DNA from: Artocarpus heterophyllus
Taxonomy: Eukaryota > Streptophyta > Magnoliopsida > Rosales > Moraceae
Length of the DNA: 64,000 nt
Direction of reading: 5' to 3'
Assembly (NCBI GenBank): GCA_025403435.1
Contig: CM046348.1
Coordinates: 36,576,052-36,640,051, forward strand
How positions within the stretch are numbered: position 1 is the first letter of the stretch; every line of letters begins with the position of its first letter. A model generated the notes under the pieces. That model was not told where the DNA came from, ran no database searches, and saw only the letters and a program-made list of their open reading frames with translations. Both the position numbers and the translations under genes were made by a program. Positions 1-10,703 of this stretch are shown here, piece by piece.

Positions 1-1098
1 ACATTTCATGTGAAATTAGTCAAATCGGGCTTAGGAATTCAAAGCGACCCATGGAGGGCAAAAACGTCATTTTTTATGAAATGAGCAATACGGACCTCGA
101 AACGTGTAAGATAGAGAACAACGAGAGGATGGTTGAACTTTAAGTAGTCGAAAAAGTATTTCAAAATAGTAATAAAAAAATATACCTTATTGATGTATAG
201 CTAAATAGTGATGTTTGGCTAATAATGATATAATTGGCCAAACAAGTCCTTAAACGAGTAACAAAGAAAACCTGAAGACGGTTTTAATAGCGGCAAAAAC
301 AAGTAAGTTCCAAACCCACCTACAGTATGAAAAAGTAGGTTTAAGGGTATGGTGTATTTATGTGAACATGTTTGTGTGTGCTACACTTTTAAAAAGTGTA
401 AATGTTTTGCACTTAGTATGAGCATATATTGTCATGCATGGTATGATAACCAAAATAACTAGACTGGTAAATGAAACACTAGAAATAAGAAAGTGTCGTA
501 CCAACTCTCGAAGCAAAGGGGAGTTTAAAGTTAAAGTTATGTTATGGTCTCGGTGTTACGAAGACCTATGTGCACATATGGTACGAGCACTTGGGCCCTA
601 ATGAAAGAAAAGATATAACAAGAATAAGGAATGTTCATAAGAAAGCATAAATGGATCATGCATATTAGTATAAGAGTTATGTGGGCTATGTTTGGACTTA
701 CTAAGCATAAGCTCACCTAGTTATTTCATGCTGTAGGAATTTCCACTAGAAGGTCAGAATGAATATGTTGATGAGCTAGCGGGGGAATATGAGCAATGTG
801 CAGACCAGGGTGTGGATACCGCCACAGATATGTTTTCGTTGCTATGTATTTTAAGTTATTTTGGATCATAATGTATAAATGATATAGTATGGTTAAGTGA
901 GACAAAATCTCTTTTGGACATTCTAAGTAGGTGTTGTTTTAAAAAGAAAGTTGCTTGTGTAATTATACATATAATTATAAAAGAAATTTCAGTATGTATG
1001 TGTAATATATTTATTAAAAAAATATATTTTCAAGTTTTTATAGATACGTAAGTAAGGAAAACGTTAAACCACAACCCGTTAAAAAGCGGGTTGTGACA
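1..1098 (+). mobile_element. 3' part of a long chromovirus-like (Tekay/Del-type) LTR
   Basis: Non-coding AT-rich sequence that runs in from beyond the window and ends at 1098 in GGTTGTGACA. The last 40 bases (a TACGTAAGTAAGGAAA stretch, then a CCCG/CGGG hairpin) match the end of the solo LTR at 58203-61097 read on the minus strand. The stretch at about 700-840 (TAAGCATAAGCTCAC, then a 'GGATACCGCCAC' block) resembles 27345-27475 in another long LTR, which supports one repeat family. It breaks the gypsy element to its right in the middle of pol, so it inserted later. The left end and the TSD partner are outside the window. The Tekay/Del assignment rests on end sequence and LTR size in related copies, not on any coding domain. 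Confidence 0.65.
1070..1095. repeat. Terminal hairpin of the LTR
   Basis: A perfect 9-bp inverted repeat, CACAACCCG (1070-1078) and CGGGTTGTG (1087-1095), with an 8-base loop, sits 3 bases inside the LTR end. Comparable CCCG/CGGG hairpins sit at the ends of related LTRs at 10704 and 58203. Confidence 0.7.
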
Positions 1099-1162
1099 TA
1101 AAGTGTATCTTGGCAAAGATTTGGATAGGAGCCGGGGTATGGCTAGGTATTTCTTGACGCTT

Positions 1163-4100
1163 TAGAGTGCTTCCTCACACTCTCTGTTCCATCTAAACAT
1201 CCCTTTAAGTGCATGGAAAAAGAGGTAACATTTGTCAGTAGACTGGTATAGAATCAGGATAGAGCGGCCATCATCTGATGAGCTTATGGACTTCCTTGAC
1301 TGTATGGAGGGAGCACATGTCCACCACGGCTCTGGCCTTGGCAAAATTGATCTTTATGCCATGGTGGTTGACCATAAATCTAAGGAATTTTCCTAACTCT
1401 ATTCTGAATGCACACTTAGTTAAATTGAGCTTCATCTTGTTTTCCCAGAGGATGTCAAAGCTATTAGAGGTCGGTGATGTGATCAGCTACTTGGACAGAT
1501 TTCATGAGTATGTTGTCGACGTATACTTCCATGGTCTTTCTAATTTGCCGAGAAAATATCTTGTTCACTAAGCACTGATAGGTTGCTCCAACATTCTTCA
1601 AATCGAATGACATGACAACATAGCAAAATAGCCCCTGGTAAGTGGTGACTGTAGTTTTGACTTGATCTTCCTCGACCATTCTAATTTGATTGTATCCAAA
1701 ATAGGTATCCATGAAGCTAAGTAGTTCATGGCTGGCAATTACGTCTGCCAGCTGATCAGTTCAAAGTAGGGGAAATAGTCTTTCGGGTAAGCTTTGTTCA
1801 AGTCTGTAAAGTCAATATAGACATGCCACTTCCCGCTAGATTTTTTGACTAAGACTACATTCGCCAACCACTCCAAATAGGTGACTTATGGGGTAAATCT
1901 GGCCTTCAATAGCTTCTAAACCTCTTTATTTATGGCGATGTACCTCTCTAAATTGAAGGCTCTTCTCTTCTAGATAACCGGCTTATGCTCAGGATTAACA
2001 TTCAAATAATGGTTGGTGATGTTTGGGTCGATCCTGGGCATGTCTTCATAGGACTAGGCGAACATGTCCTGATATTCCATAAGGAACGTCTCTAGATCTG
2101 CCCAGATCTTAGGCTTCAGCTGAGACACGAGCATGTTTATTAGGTCAGGATATTTGGGGTCCAAATGGTAGGGGACCAGATCTTGTACAGGAGATACACT
2201 CACCTCCTCCTCAGGGAGTCGTAGGTCTAGGTCGGTTAGCATTTTTGGTCTTTCCTCAACAGGGAATTCCACTTCTTCTACCTTGTAGATGGTCGAGATG
2301 TTCAACTGCCAAGCGCAGCCTCCTTCATGGCCTTGGCACAATAGTCCCTGAAGTCTTTTTGTCTTAACCTTATTACACCGACTCCATTCTTGATTAGGAA
2401 CTTCATGGCTAGGTGGTAGGTGGAGACCACGGCCTTTAGGACATTGAGGGTCGGCCTCTTAATGATGATATTATGTTGGGACAGCTTGTCAACTACAAGG
2501 AATTTGACGAGTCGTATAACCTAAGCATGATCTTCATACTGATAGACAGATATTGTCTACTGCTCGGACACACTCCCCCGAGAATCCATAGAGGGAGGTT
2601 CTGACTGGGACAAGTATAGTGTTGTTGATCTTTAATTTGTCAAATGCTTGTTTGAGCAGAATGTCAACTAAGTTGCCATTATCAATCAGCACACAATGAA
2701 CTATGTTGTTTGCGATCTGAAGCTCACATACTAAGGCATCATTATTGGGATGGATGAGCTTATCCGCCTCCTCCTCTGTAAAGGTAATTGCAATGTCCTC
2801 TTGTCGGCACATCTTGTTAATGTGTTTAGACATATTCATTAAATCTTCCCTTTTAACCAGGTGGGTCTCCCAAGCATAGGACTGCCGACCGCCCGCAGTG
2901 TCCGCTATAATTGGCCAATCGAAGATCGTATGCATAATGTTCGGGGGTCTGGTACATTCCCACCATCAGCGTTCTGTGTTCTCGGCTGGCTTTCCTGGGC
3001 TGGCTGGTCGATCCTTTTAGCGTTATTGCTAGGGGTGAAGACCTGTTCGATGAAGTTCCTGAGGTGTCCATATCGGATGAGCTTTTTTATCTAGTCCTTT
3101 AGTTGGATGTAGTCTTGGGTGTTGTGTCTAATGTCCTTATAAAACTTGCAATATTTGTTTTGGTCCCATCTTGCTCGGTTTCCTTTTAGCAGAGGTGGGT
3201 CCACCAGTAGACTGCGGTTGCTCATCTAGTTGAGCTCCTCATCAATGGTGGCAACCAGAGGTGTGTAGCTCTGTAATTTCCTAATCGAAAACTTTGATTT
3301 GTCAGTTTGGGGCTTCTTGCTCTGGTCGGTCTTCCCCCTACTCAGGTCAAACTTTGTTCTTCTTGCCTTTTTTGCTACCCCCCTCTCCATTATGGTGGCT
3401 TTTCATTTAGTCCACTGCATCTGTGTGCCTCTGGGCATACGCAAATGTTTGGGAGAAGGTGTTTGGCTACTTTAGGGTGAGCGACCAGAGTAGGCCCTTA
3501 TCTCTTAACCCTTTGCTAAAAGCATGCTTGAGGGTCTCTTCCTCAATGCACCTCACCTCCAATGTTGCCTGGGTGAAGCGATTGATGTAATCTCGCACAT
3601 CTCCGTCTCCTTGTATCACAACATAAAAATGGATGACCTTTTTCCTCCTTGTTTTGGACGGGGTGAAGGCTATTGAGAATTCATTGGACAATTGCCTAAA
3701 AAAGCTCATTGTGCCCAACTTTATACATCAGAACCACTGTTGAGCAGGGCCAGTCAAGGTCAATGAGAATGCTTTGTACATAGCAGCATTGCTGGTGTTT
3801 TACAGCATCATGTGGCCCCTGTAGAGCTCAAGGTGCTCGTCAGCATCTGTTGTTCCATCATAGGCCTTAATCTAGGGCCCCTCATGATGGCATCAATAAA
3901 GTATGAGTTAGGCATGCCACCTTCGTCTACCCTATAGTAGTTGTTCTTGATTTGATCGATATGCTATCATAGGGCTCATAGTTGTCGGCTGTTGGTATCT
4001 TCAGGCAACTCCACCCTGTATAGGGTGTCACCCTCTACCTTATCATTATGTCTAGCCTATGGTCAGTCTTGGACAAGGCGAGCCCCTTGGTTCCTGAGCT

Positions 4101-4524
4101 TGTCAAAGACTGATTCCTGGGAACCTTGTAGGGATCAGTTATGGCCATCTCAGGGCCCAAGCTAGCCTTTTTTGACTAGTCAATTCTTCGAGAGGCGCTT
4201 TCCAAGGCCTAGGGTTGACTTGCTCGAAATATCCCTCATTATGAGAGCTGTCCCTTGGCCCTGCTCGACCACCTACCCGGTCTTCTCAAGCTGACAAAAG
4301 GAGAACGGGGGGTGATTAATGTGCTTGTTATTGCGCTATCTATGGCAGTCAATTCTCAGATTGGGTCTTCTGCAGCTGGGGCTGCTCTGTCTTCACTACC
4401 CTAGCCACCTAACCAGGACATAGCTATGTAGGGCCTGCCAAGAGGTCTGGTCTAGCTCCAATTTTAGACGTTCCCCGACCCCTCTTATTGGGAGCCTTTC
4501 CTGAGTATTCCCTCTTGTAGCCAT
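1163..4524 (-). pseudogene. Decayed gag-pol of the first Ty3/gypsy element
   Basis: Remnant of the polyprotein that would form the capsid and copy the element's RNA into DNA. The gag start is taken as the minus-strand ATG at 4524 (MATRGNTQERL), 65 bases inside the LTR end. A gag core lies at 3467-3718 (FTQATLEVRCIEEETLKHAF), and a degraded zinc-knuckle-like stretch near 3085-3165 (YCKFYKDIRH...). The protease is at 2534-2935 with a VLIDNGN active-site region. RT is at about 1163-2340: the palm segment is at 1464-1712, and its catalytic box reads YVDN instead of YVDD. Multiple stops and frame changes separate the pieces. The remnant ends in the RT connection region near 1163, and RNase H and integrase are absent. 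It cannot encode a working polyprotein. Confidence 0.85.
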
Positions 4525-4570
4525 GCTGAGTGAGGATGTTAATAATGGGAGTGCAACAAAGGTACGTGGC

Positions 4571-4589
4571 CCTCCTTCTAATGCCAAAT
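4571..4589 (-). other. Primer-binding-site region of the first gypsy element
   Basis: Just inside the 5' LTR the minus strand reads TTTGGCATTAGAAGGAGGG. This sits where the tRNA primer-binding site should be and begins with TGGC, close to the TGGCGC start common in Tat-type elements. The tRNA was not identified. Confidence 0.5.
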
Positions 4590-5241
4590 TGTTGATACTT
4601 TGCTTGCTTAAATGGTGATCAACGCCACATGTGGCTGCACACGGTGGTCGGATTACCTACCCTACTCATCTCAGCTTCTCAAGGTGAACCTACAATAAGA
4701 AGGGGGGACGCCTTGGAGATCAAAGGGGACACTGCTGTGGTGCCGGCCAAAGGCTCTCTGACGCTCAAGTCAGGTACCTGTTCAATTGAGATCATAAGAA
4801 GGGTTAGGTATGAAAGTCCATGTTACCCTCTAGATGGAGTAAACGCTCTCTATTTATAGGCCACCACTTGAACCGGGTGTTAGGTGGGTTTGACCCGTGA
4901 CCCATGCGTCCTATCGGGTGGTATTAGGTAGTTGGTGACAACTGTCACAATCTCGAAAGAGGGCCAGCCCTTTATCCGAGGGCTAAGATGAAGCCATCTG
5001 TCAACCTTTGGAGATGAATTATTGCTTAGTTGCAGGCTATATCAGTCTATCCTGAGCACATGTTCCTCCTGAAAAAGAGATGTCTTGCATGGCAACCAAT
5101 AGAGGCCCTAGGGTGCACCTCGGGTGGAAGTGCCAATCAGAGAAGAGTAGCAGATGTATGTAAAAAATGGCTATATTTGAGTAAGTTGTCTAGACAACCG
5201 AGGAGTGCTCTTCGGGAGGGGTGTCTAGTATACCCCCAACA
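4590..5241 (-). repeat. 5' LTR of the first gypsy element (652 bp)
   Basis: On the minus strand it begins TGTTGGGGGTATACTAG and ends AGTATCAACA, giving TG...CA termini with a TGTTG/CAACA inverted repeat. It abuts the primer-binding region on the gag side. Reading frames inside it (for example 4629-4859 and 5030-5314) are chance. Confidence 0.8.
4850..4859 (-). promoter_or_regulatory. LTR TATA box
   Basis: CTATAAATAG on the minus strand, inside the LTR about 260 bases from its gag-side end. It is the likely Pol II promoter for this element. Confidence 0.6.
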
Positions 5242-5654
5242 AGGACCATTAGTGAAATTTAAAAAAAAAAAATTAGAGGCATCTATTAAAGAAATGACCA
5301 AAAATTTGCATTAACTTTTTATACATGTAAGGTAACATAAGATAAAAATTTCTCCTCGAACAACAACAACACACGTCTTTCTTTTTTGTTTGAGGGGAAA
5401 TGTACGTTTTCAATTTCAAGGAAAACATTAAATGAATGTCCTACTTTAAGCTCATAAGTTTAGCACGATCATAACCACTACTATCTAAGTTTGGCTTCTG
5501 AACTAAAATACATTGTTATGAATGAAGCAACTCATTTTGAGTTATGAAAAAATAGAGAAATTTTAATAAAATTTCGTAGCGAATAGATTATATTTAATAA
5601 AGTACTATGAGTTAAAATGGATTAGAAACTTGATGTTAGGGATCAAAGGCTTAA
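5242..5654. other. Intergenic AT-rich sequence
   Basis: No reading frame, repeat or motif recognised. It is the flank into which the gypsy element inserted. Confidence 0.4.
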
Positions 5655-6246
5655 TTTTACAAATGATCGTTGAGGTTTACCATTGGTCCTAGTTTAGTCC
5701 CTAACATTTTAAAAGTCTCATTTTGATTCTTAATATATTATTTTGTTTTAGTTTCAATCCCTCTGTTAGTTAACAGTTAAAGTTTTTTAACAAAAAACTT
5801 TTAAAATATCTCACTTTAGCCCCTAATCTATTATTTTATTTCACTTTGGTCTCTCTATTATAACTAAGAATTATTAAGAACTAAAAATAAATAAATTGCT
5901 CCATTGGTCCTCAAACTAAGAATTATCAAGAACTAAAAGAATAAATTGCTCCATTAATCCTTGAACTATCAAAAAGATGACCTGTTAATCCTCATTCCCT
6001 TTTTCAGCACAAATGATCTAGAACTTAAGAAATTACTGTGAAAGGAAGAACTTACCTGACATATGTTAATTTCCTCACTGTTCTCGATCACGTGTCATGC
6101 ACATTATTAAATATTAAGAGCATTTTAGTAAAATAATATATTTTTTTACTTTTTTAATATAGAAAATTAAGCTAAATTAAATTGAAAATTGTAAAGCATG
6201 ATAGAAAAAAAAAATCAAAATCAAAATCAAAATCCATTTGAAGAAA

Positions 6247-8445
6247 AAAAAATCTAGGGGATTTTTAAAAATAACCTTTTGAAAAAAATTTTTTTTGTCA
6301 ATGATCTTTTTTTTGGGACAATTTTTGGCACAAAAAAAAGGCTTTTTAGATATCAAAAAGGTTCTAGTTTTTTTTTTTCATCCTGTTGAGATTTTTTATC
6401 CTGTTACAATCATTTTTCTTATTTTTTTTATAAAAAACTGAGACAATTTACCTACATAAAAAAATATGTTTTTTTTATTTTTTTTAAAAAAAAACTTTTA
6501 CTCAATTTAAAATTTTTTTTTGCCCTTTCGTCAAAATCTTCCGAAAATCTACAAACCAAGCACCCCTGCCACCGGAACCCCAAACAACAACTCACTCCGG
6601 CGACCCCCCCAACGAGCACCCCCTCTTCTTCTTCTTCGCCGACGTCATATCGTCGTCATTCTATTACTCAAATATCTCTTTCTCATAAACAAGAACAAAA
6701 CACCCAGATTTCTCCATCTGAGCTCTCTTATCTCTATAATGAATTCCCCTGTTTTGAAAACTTAAAGCCTCTTGCCTTTAATTGGTCAAATGGTTGACTG
6801 ACAACTAAAAGATGAAAGGTGAAACGGTAAACTATTTTTGGTATTTGGTGAATAAATATGGATTGTTCTTGAGTTGGGGTAGAAAATGTTCGGTGGTTTT
6901 TAGATTTGTGGCCATTAGAGCATGGATTTTTCTTCTTTGAAGTTTCGGATTCAACCGATTGACCTGCTTCTCCTTCGGAACTTATGGCGATCATCAGATT
7001 CGAGAACATCCGTCGCTTTCCTCTTTTCAATTTAGGGTTTGATTTTTTTAATCTTTGTGATAGGAATTCTGTGGCTTTTGTTGAGATTGGATTGGGTAGG
7101 TGCAGATAAGATTGCTAATTGTATAAATATAAAAGAGATGAAACGAGGATTGCATAAGGTTGATAGTAATGGTGACTGCACATGACCCAATTGAGTCGAT
7201 TCTAAATTCGTTTCAAGTCGTGAAAGAAGCTCTTTCGCCTTTGGAATTAAGCTCGAAGAAAACGGTGAAAGACTTCGGGTGCTATTTGGGAAGTTTTCTC
7301 CCAATTCCGGAGATGGAAAACTCACCACCGACGGCAACGGGCATGGAGTGACCGGTGATGGGGTTTTTGGTTTGCGAAGGCGGGCTTTCGACGGCTGGGT
7401 TTTGAGGGATCCGTGGCTTGGGTTCGTGAAAGGAGTTGCAAGCTTAGGTTCAGTATTACGGAGTTTGTTTTAGGGCTCACGATAGAGAGTCAGCCAATTT
7501 GGGAAGAACTTGACAAAAGGGCAAAAAAACTTCTTAATTAAGAAAATGATATATATATTTTTTTTGACACAAAAAAAAAATATTTTTTTATGTCGATAAA
7601 CTGTCTTAGTTTTTTTTTTCAAAAAAAAGATGAAAATAACTGTAATGAGGAGAGAAACCTCAACAGAGTGAAAAGAAAAAAACTCGAGCTGTTTTGATGC
7701 CCAAAAAGCATGTTTTTTTGGGAAGATTTTGATGAAAGGGCAAAAAAAATTTTCAAATTGGGTAAAAGTCCTTTTTTTTTTAACAAAAAAAACACGTTTT
7801 TTTGTGCAGGTAAACTGTCTCAGTTTTTTTCAACAAAATAAGAAAAATGACTGTAGCAGAATAAAAAACCTCAACATGATAAAAAAAAAAAAAAACTGGA
7901 ACCGTTTTGATGTCCAATAAACCTTTTTTTTTTGTGCCAAAAACTGTCCAAAAAAAAGTGGTCTATTTACCCAAAAAAAATTTGGCCGAAGGCCATTTCT
8001 CAAAATGCCCCATTTTTTTGCGTCAAAAAACTGTAAAAAAAAAAGGGTCATTTGCCTAAAATGACTTTTTCTTAAAGTCATTTTTCAAAATGCCCCGCCA
8101 ATTTGGGTTAGACAACTGACTTAAAGGCAGAAATTTGAAAAAGGGCCAAAAAAAAAATTCAATTGGGAAAATAGAATCTTTTTTTTTTTTTTTTGCATTA
8201 AAAAGCAGGTTTTTTTAGGCAAAGAAACTACTCTAGTTTTTTTTAAGAAAAAAAAAAGAGGAAAAGAATTATAGTAAGAAAAGAAACCTCAATAGAATAA
8301 GAAAAAAAAAACTAGAGCAGTTTTCCTACCCAAAAAGTTTGTTTTTTGGTGCTCAAAAAAATAATAAAAAAAAAGATGCCATTTGTCCAAAAAGGCTTTT
8401 TCTTAAAGCCTTTTGTCAAAATCCCTTGACTTGAAGGCCTAAGCT
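6247..8445. mobile_element. Non-autonomous TIR element carrying a gene-like fragment (Pack-type)
   Basis: The left arm (about 6247-6540) is rich in A and T runs, with a core of TTCATCCTGTTGAG, AAAAACTGAGACA and TGCCCTTTCGTCAAAATCTT. The same sequence recurs inverted on the right, not once but as three successive variable copies (about 7495-7715, 7716-8110, 8111-8445). Between the arms, 6541-7490 is GC-richer and gene-like. Structurally this resembles a Mutator-like element that captured host sequence, but superfamily, TSD and exact ends were not established. Confidence 0.5.
7169..7351 (+). pseudogene. Gene-like fragment of unknown origin
   Basis: An open frame starting MVTAHDPIESILNSFQVV and running to about residue 45 (...KKTVKDFGCYLGSF) has normal amino-acid composition, unlike its AT-rich surroundings, and looks like the N-terminus of a real protein. 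A plant-like leader precedes it, with 'TTTAGGGTTTGATTT' at about 7031 and GC-richer codons. After about residue 45 the frame looks non-coding and stops at 7351. It lies between the inverted arms of a TIR element, which suggests a captured first exon. I do not recognise the parent gene and give no function. Confidence 0.3.
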
Positions 8446-8487
8446 AGGGAAGATAACATTATTTGATTAGTTTTTTTTTTTTGATAA

Positions 8488-9988
8488 ATTACACTAACAT
8501 CTCTTATGTTTTGCTCAAATTACAAAGACACTTTATGGATCAAAACTAATCACATTCACACTTCCTAAGCTTAAGATTGTTAACTTGTCATATAAAATGA
8601 CAAAAATACTCCTTAAATCTCAGTCATTGACCTAAAATCATCAAATCACAATCATTTATTTTTTTTTTTACCTAAAAATTAAAAATTAGCTAAAAAAAGG
8701 GAAAACAAAAAAAGCTTTTTTTACCCAAAAAAATTCAAAATCTTTAAAAAGTCAAAATCAAGAAAACAAAGGAAAAAAAAAAAAAAAAAAAGACAAGCCT
8801 CCCTTACCCCCCCCTCCACGCTACCCGATCCCTACCCAAATCCATCTAGCTCACCCTCTACCGTTAACCCTCGGCAACCCCACAACCAAACTCAACGACA
8901 CCGCCTACCCTCGCTTTCATCGCGTCCAACACCACATGCCATCTTCAATCACGCCCTAACTCCACTCACCCTTTATTCTATCGAGCTCAACCCCGTCGGC
9001 CCCTTTTCCATCAAGCCGCCTTATTAACCCTCTATTCCCATTGAGCCCAGCCTAGCGTAACCTAGCCCCGCCCAACCCCTTCTCGTCGAGCACAACCACC
9101 CCCATTAGCCCCCTCCCCGTCGCAGCCAGCCACCTGTCGCACCCCCACTTGTCGTTGTCCCTTCCCCGTCAGGCCTCCTTCCCTGTCCCCCCCTTTCCCA
9201 TCGTTATCCCATTCTTGTGCCCTACCTTGAAAGAGAGAAAGAGAAAGAAAGAGAGAGAAAATGAAGGGAGAGAAATAAATGAGTAATTTTTTTGCTACAT
9301 TTTTTGAAGGCTTTTTTAGTTACATTGCTATTTATGTCTTATATGATTTTTACATTGTTAATTTACTTTAAGATTTTAATTTTGCATTTATTTTAAAGCT
9401 TTTTACATGATTATTTGTTTCATTTTTCTCAAAAAATTTTGTTTTCTTTATTTTTTTTTATAATTTTGTTATAATTTTTTAGTCTTTTCTGAAAAACAAA
9501 GCACTAAAGAAGAGGAAGAATTTTTTAGGTTTCGCTAGAATTAGTTAATTTATTGAAAAAAACCATTTTTATAATTGAATTATTGTTTTCTTGGAATTAG
9601 TTAGTTTCGGTTTTGTTGTAATTAATTTGTTCTAATTACATTTTATCTTATTTTGGACATAATCGTTATATTTGGAGAAAAAATAATTTATTTTGTAACA
9701 AAGTGAAATTTATAGTTACAAGTGTGTACAACTTATTTAAACTCATTTTTAATGTCAAAGAAGGGTAAAATCATTATTTTTAACTGCATAAAATAACTAA
9801 AAAATGTTTTTTAATGAATGAAGGGACTTTTTTGGTATTTTGGACAAAATTAACGATCAACCCTCACAGTAGGGTTCTCTGTGTGATTTTTTCAAAAAGT
9901 TAAGGGGTGTCAATGTGATTAGTTTTAGTTCAAGAGGTGTCTCTATAATTTAGGCAAAATATAAGTGGTATCAGTGTAATTTACCCTT
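8488..9988. mobile_element. TIR element with about 85-bp inverted arms
   Basis: Left arm about 8488-8580 (AAATTACACTAACATCTC ... CAAAACTAATCACATTCACA) pairs with the reverse complement of 9885-9988 (GGGTAAATTACACTGATACC ... AAAACTAATCACATTGACAC). The interior holds a C-rich stretch (about 8800-9225) with no sustained reading frame, then AT-rich sequence. Probably a non-autonomous DNA transposon; no transposase or clear TSD seen. Confidence 0.6.
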
Positions 9989-10698
9989 TTTCAATTATTA
10001 TTGTTAAATGATAGTTGATTTAGTAAGGGGTAATTTAGTATTTTTTAACCAAATGATGATCATGTGTATGGCAAGAGATTGAGAAAAAAGGGAAAATTGA
10101 TGGACGTAAGTCAAGTTAGTCCTTTTGCATCTTTTTTTTTTTTTTTTTTTTAAGTTTGGGGTTGTTTGAGCTAAAAAAAAGGAACGGAAACTAGTGAGTC
10201 ACATCTTTAATAATTCGAGGACCATTCAAGTAATTTACTTGAACTAAAATTTGAAAAATTTAAAGTGAAAACTAAATATAACGATTTTGATGCATGTAAT
10301 TAAAAAAATTATTATATTATTAGTAAGAGGAATTTTTATTTAAAAATGAATAATCACACATTGATTTATATATATGTACATATATATATTGTGCTTAATA
10401 ATCATAATTCTAATCATTTTGGTTACTATAAATACTTGTGCATATATAATATATTAGTATTAAATAATATTTATCTTTTAAAAAGAATATATCAAAGCTC
10501 ATCAAAATAACAGTATAATACATTGTTTTTATTTTAGTAACATGAATTAAAACCATTGTATTTAGTTTCTCACTCTAGTTTTTTTTTTTAATTTTGATCC
10601 CTAATAATATCTTGCTAACGGAAGATCAAAAGTTAAACAAAATAATAGAATAAGGACTAAAAGTGAAACAAAGTAATAGACTAGGGACCAAAGCATGG

Positions 10699-10703
10699 CA
10701 TTT
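10699..10703. repeat. TSD of solo LTR, left copy (CATTT)
   Basis: CATTT directly abuts the TGTGACACCC end; the same five bases follow the other end at 12677-12681. A 5-bp duplication is standard for LTR element integration. Confidence 0.8.

Larger units (their letters stand above)
1099..5241 (-). mobile_element. Truncated Ty3/gypsy (Tat-like) retrotransposon
   Basis: Read on the minus strand the order is 5' LTR (5241-4590), primer-binding region, gag, protease, then reverse transcriptase, which stops at about 1162. RNase H, integrase and the 3' LTR are missing because the LTR ending at 1098 interrupts the element. The Tat lineage is suggested by the protease motif VLIDNGN, by RT blocks such as GYNQI and NVGATYQ, and by the connection segment STDKCYLFFHALKG. 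The coding region is full of stops and frameshifts, so it is a fossil. Confidence 0.85.
5885..10240. mobile_element. Second TIR element inside the outer one
   Basis: Left arm 5885-6130 (AATTGCTCCATTAATCCTTG ... CCTTTTTCAGCACAAATGAT) resembles the reverse complement of 10000-10240 (AATGGTCCTCGAATTATTAA ... TTTTTTAGCTCAAACAACC). The interior holds two further elements (6247-8445 and 8488-9988). No transposase was recognised. Edges are approximate. Confidence 0.5.

Noticed and set aside
4629..5314. Two plus-strand frames near the first gypsy element
   Set aside because: They lie inside or run out of the 5' LTR (4590-5241) and have no protein features.
8800..9225. C-rich block that could be a coding exon
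   Set aside because: No frame stays open on either strand; it is a proline/serine-codon-like composition inside a TIR element.
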